DNA of 64,000 nucleotides, taken from NCBI RefSeq assembly GCF_900115265.1, contig NZ_FOVU01000008.1, positions 124,001 to 188,000 on the forward strand. The letters are read 5' to 3'. Positions 41,386 through 48,951 of this stretch are shown here, in pieces (position 1 is the stretch's first letter; each line of letters opens with the position of its first letter). The position numbers were made by a program, and so were the translations under genes. Below the pieces are notes generated by a model. That model worked only from the letters and a program-made list of their open reading frames with translations. It searched no databases and was not told the DNA's origin. This stretch comes from Bradyrhizobium sp. Ghvi (GTDB lineage: Bacteria > Pseudomonadota > Alphaproteobacteria > Rhizobiales > Xanthobacteraceae).

Positions 41386-42672
41386 CTAGGCGACATACCG
41401 GTGCCTCACCTGACCACGCGGCCGCAATCGCAATTCGATACGCGGCGGCAAGAGTGTGATCTGAGGCGTTGGCTTTCCTGCCGGAACGCTGGACAGGACT
41501 TCCAGACTACAGGATGCCGACAACTCGAGCGCCAGCAACTGGAGCTCAAGCAAACCAAGGCCGATACCAACACAGGCGCGCGGCCCGAGGCCAAACGGCA
41601 TGAAGGCCGGCGTGTTGTAGGCACGGTCAAGCCGGAAGCTGGCCGGATCGCTCCAGTAACGTTGATCGCGCTGCAATTGCCATGGACTGATGATAAGCGA
41701 AGTTCCGCGCTTCAATTGTACGCCCGCGATTTCCTGGGGCGTTCGTACTTCCCGCGAAAACCAATAGAAGGGGGGATAAAGCCTCAGTACCTCGCGCGCC
41801 ACCCGAAGGCTGATTTCGGCTTTCGGTAGTCTGAGCGGATCTATCTCTCCGGACTCATCCGTGATCGAGTGCGATTCGTCCGCGAGGCGCATCGCAAGTC
41901 CGGGCTCAGTTGCCAGATAATAGAGCAACCAGGCAGCGGCGTTTCCCGTGGTGTGATGACCCGCGAGCAGTAGCAACAAGATCTCATCGCGCATATCGTC
42001 AGGGGGCAGATTGAGACCCTGCAAGGCCTGCACCAGGGTACCCTCACGCGCGCGGTTACGGACGCGATCTACGACCTCTCCCATGATGGCCCGACTTCGT
42101 CGCAGTTCGCACCGCTTCGAGAGGCTGCGCCATGGCATGCGCGGGAAGACTCGAAAGAGACTATCGGCCATTTCCTCTTCCGCAACATGGACGGCTTCCA
42201 TCAACGCCGATTCATCGGCTGCTGTCAGTGCTCCGTGCCCGAACAGCACAGCCACAACCATTCGCAGAGCCAGGGGTGCAGTCACTTGATGGGCATCGAA
42301 CGACCGCTCGTGGGTCAGAAGCGATGCCTGTCGTCGGATCAAACCTGCGATCCGCGGCACGAAGTCATTCATGATGCCGCGCGCAAGATGAAGATGGATG
42401 ACCGCGCGTCGTCGTTGATGCTCCGCACCGCTCAAAGTGATCGAGCTGCTGCCGATAACCGTCCGGAGCTTGTGGACTAAGCGCCCCTTGTCGATCGAAG
42501 CTTCGTCCGCTCTAAGAACGGACTTGGCGATTGCCGCGTCCGTCACCAGAAAGACGGGTGAGGGACCAAGGTTAAGTCGAACGAGAGATGCGGCCCCCTG
42601 AGAGCTGCGCTCCTCGAACAACGCGAGTGGATCACGCCGAAAGGCGTTCACATCCGAAAATGGATGCTTCAT
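41386..42672 (-). CDS. Cytochrome P450
   Basis: 428 aa from the ATG at 42672, lying 41 bp inside the end of luxI. Haem motif FGLGPRACVG (Cys ligand) near residue 370, E-x-x-R as EVLR, K-helix and PERF-like FRLDRAY are present. The I-helix reads AGHHTTGN: the Thr is kept but the acidic residue usually before it (AGxDT/AGxET) is His, which may change oxygen activation. No membrane anchor, so a soluble bacterial P450 needing ferredoxin partners. The overlap with luxI implies co-expression and so quorum control, if luxI is autoinduced. Confidence 0.9.
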   Translation of the reverse strand: MKHPFSDVNAFRRDPLALFEERSSQGAASLVRLNLGPSPVFLVTDAAIAKSVLRADEASIDKGRLVHKLRTVIGSSSITLSGAEHQRRRAVIHLHLARGIMNDFVPRIAGLIRRQASLLTHERSFDAHQVTAPLALRMVVAVLFGHGALTAADESALMEAVHVAEEEMADSLFRVFPRMPWRSLSKRCELRRSRAIMGEVVDRVRNRAREGTLVQALQGLNLPPDDMRDEILLLLLAGHHTTGNAAAWLLYYLATEPGLAMRLADESHSITDESGEIDPLRLPKAEISLRVAREVLRLYPPFYWFSREVRTPQEIAGVQLKRGTSLIISPWQLQRDQRYWSDPASFRLDRAYNTPAFMPFGLGPRACVGIGLGLLELQLLALELSASCSLEVLSSVPAGKPTPQITLLPPRIELRLRPRGQVRHRYVA

Positions 42673-43294
42673 CGCTGATCTCCATGAATTGAGTGAGTGA
42701 AAGAAGCGCCCTGAGCGCGGGCGTAGGCTCTTGAGGAATTGGTATCTCGCCGGCAACTGCCAGAATCCACGCTCCGTCATCGCGAAATCCGACGATCTGG
42801 GGGTTGCCGTAGCGAGAGGTCGGAAGGCCAATGCGGTTAAGCAGCCTCTCGTGATTGAGCTCGGCCAGCGCAACCAGGCCAACGGCGTTGCGTGCCAATG
42901 CAAATCGGATCAGGAGACTATAAAGGACCGTGCCGGCCTGCCGGTGGGCGGCCACAACGCCGAAGCGGCTGATTTCCACATAACCTGCACAGGTTGGGAA
43001 TGGCTTGTGCGTGGCCATATGCGGAAATATCGTCTGTGCCAAATACGGTCGCTCGCAACCGATAGCGCGGAAGCAACCAATCATTTCGCCGCCTATCGAC
43101 AGGCCGCAGTAGATGGCGTCATCGGTGTCGAATTGGTCCCGCTCATGGCCGCTGTCGACCGAAAGCGACCAGCCGAGCTCCCGTACGAAGAGTGCGTATC
43201 GCAGCCTAAACAAGGCCTCGGCGAGGTCAGGGCGCCTCGCGGCAGAAAAGAACGTCGCCGTGTATCGCGGTTGTTGCACGTCCCGGCTCCCCAT
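42632..43294 (-). CDS. LuxI-family acyl-homoserine lactone synthase
   Basis: 220 aa. The conserved residues are all found: Arg and Phe in FRLRYALFVRELGW with Trp, acidic E-R-D-Q-F-D (canonical E-x-D-x-[YF]-D), Arg in MIGCFRAIG, and E-x-S-R-F in YVEISRFGVV. LuxI enzymes make acyl-HSL from SAM and an acyl-ACP or acyl-CoA. It is divergent from a luxR gene and overlaps the P450 gene. In Bradyrhizobium, BjaI and BraI use branched-chain or aromatic acyl-CoA; which acyl group is used here cannot be read by eye. Confidence 0.9.
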   Translation of the reverse strand: MGSRDVQQPRYTATFFSAARRPDLAEALFRLRYALFVRELGWSLSVDSGHERDQFDTDDAIYCGLSIGGEMIGCFRAIGCERPYLAQTIFPHMATHKPFPTCAGYVEISRFGVVAAHRQAGTVLYSLLIRFALARNAVGLVALAELNHERLLNRIGLPTSRYGNPQIVGFRDDGAWILAVAGEIPIPQEPTPALRALLSLTQFMEISDEASIFGCERLSA

Positions 43295-43344
43295 GACCTT
43301 GCGTCAGCTGGGGGAAGATGATGGGATCGATTCAGGATTTGAAA

Positions 43345-43360
43345 TTAGGAATTTTCCTAA
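43345..43360. promoter_or_regulatory. Palindrome between luxI and luxR (candidate LuxR site)
   Basis: TTAGGAA-TT-TTCCTAA, perfect 7-bp arms, 50 bp upstream of the luxI start and 12 bp upstream of the luxR start chosen here. Classical lux boxes contain CTG-N-CAG type arms, which this lacks. If it is the operator, luxR should start at 43372, not at 43318. Confidence 0.5.
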
Positions 43361-43371
43361 GGTTTGACCGG

Positions 43372-44145
43372 ATGGGCGTTCTTGAAGACGATTTGAACGC
43401 AATCGAAGCTTGCGCTTCGACAGCTGAGATTCGCCAAGTGTTTCAACGGATTATTGAAGATTACGGCTTCTGTTCGTTCGGTTTCATGGACGCATCGCAT
43501 CCCTGGGAGGACGAGCCGCTCCTGGTTTCGACACACGTGCCAGCCTGGATCGACACCTATAGGGCTGAGAACTTTATCAGCACCGATCCCTGCTTGGCGG
43601 TGGCCCGACGGACAAACCTACCCTTTCATTGGGGAAGCGTGCCGCTACCGCCGGTCACAGGCAAGCGCAAGCCGGGCGCCGTTAAGACCATGGAGGCTGT
43701 ACGCGATTTCGGAATCAATCAAGGACTTACCATTCCGGTTCACTACAATGACGCGCTCGGCCGCCGCTACAGCAGTGTCTGCGCGCTGTTCTGGAAGGAT
43801 CCCGTCCAAAAGTTCTTTGCAAATCTCAGATATAACGGCGTACAGCTGCATGTCATTCTGATCTATCTAGCTCAGAAAGTTATCGACCTTTACGCCGTCG
43901 AGACCATGGGTTCGAAGCGCACCGATTATTTCGCCGAGCTGCGGACATCGCCTCTGACGGATCGAGAAAAAGAGGTGCTCAAGTGGGCCGGAATGGGAAA
44001 GACCTCGGATGAGACCGCCATGATATTGAGCGTAAGTCGCAAGACCGTGGAGGCTCATATCAAGAGCGCGATGCTCAAGCTCGGCGCTAACAACAAGACC
44101 CAGGCAACGGTCCAAGCGGTCTACCGTGGTCTCATCAACATCTGA
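43372..44145 (+). CDS. LuxR-family quorum-sensing regulator
   Basis: 257 aa from the ATG at 43372 (AAGG upstream); the frame extends to 43318, but that would include the palindrome. The autoinducer domain carries the conserved WIDTYRAENFISTDPC (Trp, Tyr, Asp-Pro) and LPFHWGSV (Trp), then the Gly in FGINQGLTIPVH. The C-terminal GerE-type HTH is LTDREKEVLKWAGMGKTSDE through SRKTVEAHIKSAMLKLGANN. It is paired with the divergent luxI. Likely regulator of luxI-P450 and possibly of the ATP-grasp operon. Confidence 0.92.
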   Translation: MGVLEDDLNAIEACASTAEIRQVFQRIIEDYGFCSFGFMDASHPWEDEPLLVSTHVPAWIDTYRAENFISTDPCLAVARRTNLPFHWGSVPLPPVTGKRKPGAVKTMEAVRDFGINQGLTIPVHYNDALGRRYSSVCALFWKDPVQKFFANLRYNGVQLHVILIYLAQKVIDLYAVETMGSKRTDYFAELRTSPLTDREKEVLKWAGMGKTSDETAMILSVSRKTVEAHIKSAMLKLGANNKTQATVQAVYRGLINI

Positions 44146-44157
44146 CATGCTGGCTAC

Positions 44158-44603
44158 TTTGATTTCGAGTTTATACTGAAGGTGATAGTCGAAGAATAGC
44201 GTCTCGGCGCAGCACTTGCCCTCGTCGTAGCAACTGCGGACGCCGATCGGGTTGACCATGCCCCAATAGCCTTCGTGCTGCGGATGAACCTCGGGATCGC
44301 CATACACCTCGGACGTTGAGGCCTGCAGGATCCGCGCTCCGACCCTCCTGGCGGGGCCGAGCAAGTTGATTGCACCGTGGACGCTGGTCTTTGTCGTCTG
44401 AATCGGATCGTGCTGGTACTGAATGGGGCTCGCCGGGGATGCGAAATTGTAATCTGGCCCGCCTCTACATAGAGCGGGGAAGTCACGTCGTGTCGCATCA
44501 CCTCGAAGGCGGGATCGCCGATCAGTGGGGCGATGTTGCGCTTCGAACCGGTGAAGAAATTGTCAACGCAAAGAACCTGGCGGCTGCCCTTGTCACGGCG
44601 CAA
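44158..44603 (-). pseudogene. UDP-glucuronate decarboxylase (UXS-like) fragment
   Basis: The minus strand reads VLCVDNFFTGSKRNIAPLIG...YVEAGQI in one frame and FASPASPIQYQHDPIQTTKT...STSEVYGDPEVHPQ...SCYDEGK...TLFFDYHLQYKLEIKVA in another. A single missing base after GQI (ATTAC where ATTTAC or ATCTAC is expected) explains the shift. The Rossmann start is cut off at the right repeat and the C-terminal half is gone. The active-site YDEGK is retained. It is the mirror-image counterpart of the NIPSNAP remnant at the left end. Confidence 0.85.
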
Positions 44604-44628
44604 GGGACAGCTACGACTACCGTCCGGG
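44586..44628. repeat. Right copy of the 43-bp direct repeat
   Basis: Same 43 bp as 24101-24143. Here its left part (up to about 44603) reads as coding sequence of the UXS fragment on the minus strand (RDKGSRQ), whereas its right part matches the NIPSNAP start of the other copy. Immediately outside, the sequence differs (ACGTGGTGGGCG). Confidence 0.85.
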
Positions 44629-44738
44629 ACGTGGTGGGCGCTCTAATGTACCAAGCGCGGCCAACCGCCACTATTTCGTCCAAACATCATGGCCCGTTTG
44701 CCACCAGCATTCTGTAACGCGAAGATGGCTGGGCAAAG

Positions 44739-45701
44739 ATGCAAATGAAAGTCAGAGCCAATGAAGGCCAGATTGGCCTGACTTGGTTATCGGCTGGAAT
44801 ACTGTTTATCAGCCTTGTTTCCATGTCCGCGGCGCAGACGTCACGTCCGTTTCCAGCGCCATCCCATTTGGCCAAAACAGTTATCGAGCAAGACGTCGCC
44901 ATCGACGTAGGGCACGACAAAATCATTGACGCTTTCTCTCCCCGCAACAGGGACGACTTTTCCAGCTGTCCTTATCCTCCACGGCTTTGCACCTGAACGT
45001 GATGGCATACCCGTAAGAGCGACGCAGGAAGGCATGTTCTCAAGGCCAGCCAGGCAGTGGGCGGAGCAAGGCTATGCGACCCTTCGCATCAGCACCCGAG
45101 GCTCAGGCGGCTCGGGTGGCAGCTATGAAAACATGACTATCGAAGGTCGCATTGAAGAGGCGATGGCAGCAGTCGCGTGGCTGGCAAGTCAATCCAATAT
45201 CGATCCACATAAGATCGGAATTCTTGGCTATAATCAGGGCGCCATCGTCGCGACCGCAACTGCGGGTCGCATGCATGACACACCAACCATCAAGTCGATC
45301 GCGCTTTGGCTGCCCATCATCAATCCCCTATTTTATTACGGCAATCGATCCGGCGTTTCGCAATTGGCGGATGGGTTGAATGCCAATCATGGCGGGCTTG
45401 TTCCTCTTACAACCAAGTCAAAAACGTCTCGCCCTTTGAAGACGGGCTTTTACAGAGACATCTGGACCATCAGCCCCGCAGCAGAGCTGCGTTCATTTGA
45501 CGGCAGCATGCTCGTGGCGATAGGAACGAAGGAAGCAGAGGATGTGCCGAAGGCCTCTGCCGAAGCTCTCTGCGCTACCATCATGGCCCGCATCAACTCG
45601 TTTCATTTCCCACTGACCAAGGGATCGGAGTGTTCGAGGGCAGCGAAACGTTGGACGAGCTTGCGGCTCGGACACTGGAATGGTTCAAGAAGCAACTTTG
45701 A
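44739..45701 (+). pseudogene. Secreted alpha/beta hydrolase (dienelactone hydrolase-like), frameshifted
   Basis: A signal-peptide start (ATG at 44739; WLSAGILFISLVSMSAAQ) runs in frame to IEQDVAIDVGHDKI, then the homologous reading moves to another frame (TLSLPATGTTFPAVLILHGF) near 44925. It continues through RISTRGSGGSGGSYEN and GILGYNQGAIVATATAG (nucleophile position holds Asn-Gln, not Ser) and shifts again near 45620 to IGVFEGSETLDELAARTLEW, ending FKKQL at 45701. Two frameshifts plus a missing Ser argue for a decayed gene; sequencing error is the alternative. Confidence 0.7.
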
Positions 45702-45739
45702 GCACGGCAACGCTTTGAGGCGGCGGCAGCAGCTTCGGG

Positions 45740-46720
45740 CTAGTTTGATATGCGATCTGACTGCATCGGCATCGCGCGCAAGGTTTGCAGCATGACGTCA
45801 GTCGCCATCCCGGTCGCGCACATTCCTTCCGCCGCTTGGCCAAAATCAACGAGGCTATGATACGTCGGTCCCCGGGCCTTCGTGAGCGGGACCAGCCAGG
45901 CAGCATGTCCATGCGATTTCAGCCCATTGAAGTACAGTTCCTGCGTAGAAAACGGGATGTTGGAATCACGCGGGTCTGAGATCAAGAATATCCTGCGCGC
46001 CGGTTGATCCGGTATCTGATTCAAGGAATCATAAGGGTCAAAAAAGACTTCGGTCTTCAAACGGTTGACCCATCTCCTCGCCCTCAATCGCGCGCGATAC
46101 GCTGCGGCCGAAGAAGAAAGAACGACGCACTGAAGATCCTTGCGCTGAGCAAGCAACTCTGCCGCAAGCGTTCCACCTCCACTATGCCCTCCAAGCACCC
46201 AGCGGCCAATATGGTAGCGCGACTTCAAGGCATCGATTGCAGAGGCCATCAGCTTCGCTTCCAGTGGCGTATGCCTGATATCGTAATGCTTGCCTGCACT
46301 TCCATATGTCCCCGGCCTGGCCAGGAAAACGAACGGCACGCCGTATCGTCCGAATTGCCCTTGTGATTGCTCGATCATCGCTGCAACACCGAGTCCTGCC
46401 TGATGGCGAACGCCTTTGGGCCCGCCCATCACGTCACCCGGCATCCAGGCTACTGCCAGTGGATTTGGTCCGTCTGCCTTCAATCCTGCGGCGTAATATC
46501 TAAGGCAATATCCTTCGCTCTCGACGCTGACCCAGACCGCGGTTTGCCGCGCCTCCATCTCTTTGCAGACCTCAGGCGAAATCTGCGTTCCATTAATGAC
46601 TTTAACCGGATCGAACACCCCATCGTCTGGCCGGGACTGGGCTAAAGCTTCCGACGACATCAGGAAGGAATTTGCAATCACAATCAAAGATATGAGGGTC
46701 GGGCTTCCAGCGAATTTCAC
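45740..46720 (-). CDS. Secreted alpha/beta hydrolase
   Basis: 326 aa from a GTG with GGAG 6 bp upstream (frame open to 46783). Signal peptide SPTLISLIVIANSFLMSSEALAQ. The nucleophile elbow is VLGGHSGGGTLAAELL (GHSGG), Asp is in FLISDPRDSNIPF, and His in YHSLVDF completes the triad. A periplasmic esterase or peptidase-like role is likely; the substrate is unknown. It is convergent with the broken hydrolase gene. Confidence 0.8.
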   Translation of the reverse strand: MKFAGSPTLISLIVIANSFLMSSEALAQSRPDDGVFDPVKVINGTQISPEVCKEMEARQTAVWVSVESEGYCLRYYAAGLKADGPNPLAVAWMPGDVMGGPKGVRHQAGLGVAAMIEQSQGQFGRYGVPFVFLARPGTYGSAGKHYDIRHTPLEAKLMASAIDALKSRYHIGRWVLGGHSGGGTLAAELLAQRKDLQCVVLSSSAAAYRARLRARRWVNRLKTEVFFDPYDSLNQIPDQPARRIFLISDPRDSNIPFSTQELYFNGLKSHGHAAWLVPLTKARGPTYHSLVDFGQAAEGMCATGMATDVMLQTLRAMPMQSDRISN

Positions 46721-46882
46721 TTGGCACTCCAGAGATGCAACAGCGCTTGCCTCGTGACGCCCCTCTGAAGGCGTCGTCGGCAAGATTTGGCAGCCTCAAT
46801 TACATCTGGAAAGCGGCAGAGTCGGGACCAGAGCGCGGAGGGCAGCGAACGGATCGTGACTTCGGGTTGACGAGTCGACGTC

Positions 46883-47842
46883 CTAGCTCGTGACCCGCTC
46901 TCCACGTCCGTACACCAGCAACATGAAGATGATGACGAGGCCGTAGATCACCTGGCGGCCGGCCTCGGGCATGTCCATGATCGACAGCACGCTGTTGAGC
47001 AGCACGATCAGCACGACACCGATCAGCGTGCCGAGATAGCGGCCGCGGCCACCGAGGATGTTGGTGCCGCCGATCACGACCGCCGCGATCGACGGCAGCA
47101 GGTAGGCATCGCCCATGCCCTGGTAGGCCTTGGTGGAATAGCCTGCGAGCAGCACGCCGGCGAGCGCTGCTGCGACACCGCACAAGACGAAGCAGATCAC
47201 CGTGATGCGGCGGGTGTCGACGCCTGCGAGATACGCGGCTGCCTCCTTGTTGCCGATGGCATAGACGTAGCGGCCGAGTGCCGTGCGCTGGAGAATGATC
47301 GTGACCAGCACCGACACCGCGGCCCAGACGAACAGGGCGTTGGGGATGCCGAGCGTGCGGTCGCCGGCAAGCGTCCGCATCAGATCGGTGGCAGCGGTCT
47401 GCGGGGCATAACCGCCGGTATGCGCGACCATCAGCCCACGCATCACCGCGTTGACGCCGAGGGTGAAGATCATCGATGGCACACGCAAGTAAGCAACGCC
47501 AATGCCGTTGATGAGACCGACCAGGAGCCCAATGCCGAGCCCGACGGGAATTGCGAACGGCCCGCCGATCGAGGTCGCCATCATGGCGGCGGCGGCGAGC
47601 GTCCAGGGCACCGACAGGTCGATCTGGGCGATCAGGATCACCATCATCATCCCGGCGGCGACGATGCCGAGGAAGGCGCCGATCTGAAGCTGCTGCAGCA
47701 GATAGGTCGGCGACAACAGCGGCGCGCTGCCGAAGCGGGCAAACGTATAGACCGTGCCGGCGACGAGGATGACGAGGATGAACAAGGCCGCGATCAGGAT
47801 CGGGCGGTCGTCGCGCGAGAGACTGAGGGAGGCCGAACTCAT
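46883..47842 (-). CDS. Ribose-type ABC transporter permease (RbsC family), second subunit
   Basis: 319 aa, about ten membrane segments. GMMMVILIAQIDLSVPWTLA, RVPSMIFTLGVNAVMRGLMV and AVVIGGTNILGGRGRYLGTL are the family signatures. Its ATG overlaps the stop of the first permease by ATGA. Last gene of the operon. The sugar or cyclitol is not predictable from the sequence. Confidence 0.9.
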   Translation of the reverse strand: MSSASLSLSRDDRPILIAALFILVILVAGTVYTFARFGSAPLLSPTYLLQQLQIGAFLGIVAAGMMMVILIAQIDLSVPWTLAAAAMMATSIGGPFAIPVGLGIGLLVGLINGIGVAYLRVPSMIFTLGVNAVMRGLMVAHTGGYAPQTAATDLMRTLAGDRTLGIPNALFVWAAVSVLVTIILQRTALGRYVYAIGNKEAAAYLAGVDTRRITVICFVLCGVAAALAGVLLAGYSTKAYQGMGDAYLLPSIAAVVIGGTNILGGRGRYLGTLIGVVLIVLLNSVLSIMDMPEAGRQVIYGLVIIFMLLVYGRGERVTS

Positions 47843-48951
47843 CGAAACAGCTCCAGCGTATTCTTGACGCGCAGCACGCCGAGCGCGCCGATACTGACTG
47901 CCGCCAGCAGGATCAGCCCCTCGAACAGCGGCTGCAACAGCGGCGCGATATCGAAGATCCGGAAGAAGAACGAGATGACGCGCAGCACCATGGCGCCGAA
48001 GATCGAGCCGATCGCGCTGCCGGTGCCCCCTAGCAGGGACGTGCCGCCGATGACGACAGAGGCAATCGAATTCAGCGTATAGGCTCCGGCCTGCGGGATG
48101 TCGGCATTGCCTGAGGAGGTCTGGATGGCGAGGAACAGGCCGCCGCAGCCGGCAAAGAAGCCGGCAAGCGTGAAGGCCGCGATCTTGGCGCGGTCGATGG
48201 GCAGGCCGGACATATAGGCGGCACCCTCGGCCGAGCCGACTGCATATACGGCGCGGCCGAGCACGGAGCGGCGGAACGGCACCCAGACCACGAGCGCGAT
48301 CAGGATCAGCAGCACGAACGGCACCGGAATCCAGGCCACCGGCGCAAACCAGCTTGCTGCGCCATCGTCGAAGATGTGGACGGTCGCGGCAAAATCGCCG
48401 AGCGAGTTGGTCATCGCCCAGTTGAGGTCCTCGTCGATCTTGCCGCCCGGCGTCGGTCGCAGGAACAGCGCGATGCCGATATAGACCGCGCCGGTCGCAA
48501 GCGTCGCGATGATCGGCTGGATGCGTCCGTAGACGACGATGCAGCCGTTGATGAAGCCGGCCAGCGTGCCGGTCGCAAGACACACGACGATCCCGAGCAG
48601 GATGCCGCTCACCCCGCCGGGAAAAGTGCCGAGGCCGAGTTGCAGGCCGAAGATATCGAGATGCAGCGGCGTGCCATCCGCAGCCCCCGTGAGCAGATAG
48701 CTCGCGAAACATCCCACCATGGTCATGACGGCGCCCACGGAGAGGTCCAGGCCCGACGCCAGCACCGGCACGGTCTGGGCCATCGCCAGCATGGCAAGCG
48801 CAAAGATCTCGTCGCCGTTCTGCACCAGAACCGCCGACGAGAAGCCCCTGGGGTGAGCGAAATTATAGAGCAGATAAAGCACGGTGAATAATAGAACGGC
48901 GGTGACGATGCCGATGTTCTGGCGGACCCTGATGGCGATATCGTCAAGCAT
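47839..48951 (-). CDS. Ribose-type ABC transporter permease (RbsC family), first subunit
   Basis: 370 aa. LAMAQTVPVLASGLDLSVGAVM, RIQPIIATLATGAVYIGIALFL and ASVVIGGTSLLGGTGSAIGS mark the family. A roughly 40-residue periplasmic insert (PGGKIDEDLNWAMTNSLGDF onward) makes it longer than RbsC. It overlaps the ATPase gene by 8 bp and the next permease by 4. Two different permeases suggest a heterodimeric channel. Confidence 0.9.
   Translation of the reverse strand: MLDDIAIRVRQNIGIVTAVLLFTVLYLLYNFAHPRGFSSAVLVQNGDEIFALAMLAMAQTVPVLASGLDLSVGAVMTMVGCFASYLLTGAADGTPLHLDIFGLQLGLGTFPGGVSGILLGIVVCLATGTLAGFINGCIVVYGRIQPIIATLATGAVYIGIALFLRPTPGGKIDEDLNWAMTNSLGDFAATVHIFDDGAASWFAPVAWIPVPFVLLILIALVVWVPFRRSVLGRAVYAVGSAEGAAYMSGLPIDRAKIAAFTLAGFFAGCGGLFLAIQTSSGNADIPQAGAYTLNSIASVVIGGTSLLGGTGSAIGSIFGAMVLRVISFFFRIFDIAPLLQPLFEGLILLAAVSIGALGVLRVKNTLELFR

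Noticed and set aside
43318..43371. luxR start at 43318
   Set aside because: It would put the 7-bp-arm palindrome inside the coding region and add a non-conserved N-terminus; ATG at 43372 fits family length.
24101..44628. A tRNA-integrated genomic island with an integrase
   Set aside because: The only tRNA in the window is at 9.3 kb, the repeat is not a tRNA 3' end, and no integrase or transposase is visible between or beside the repeats.
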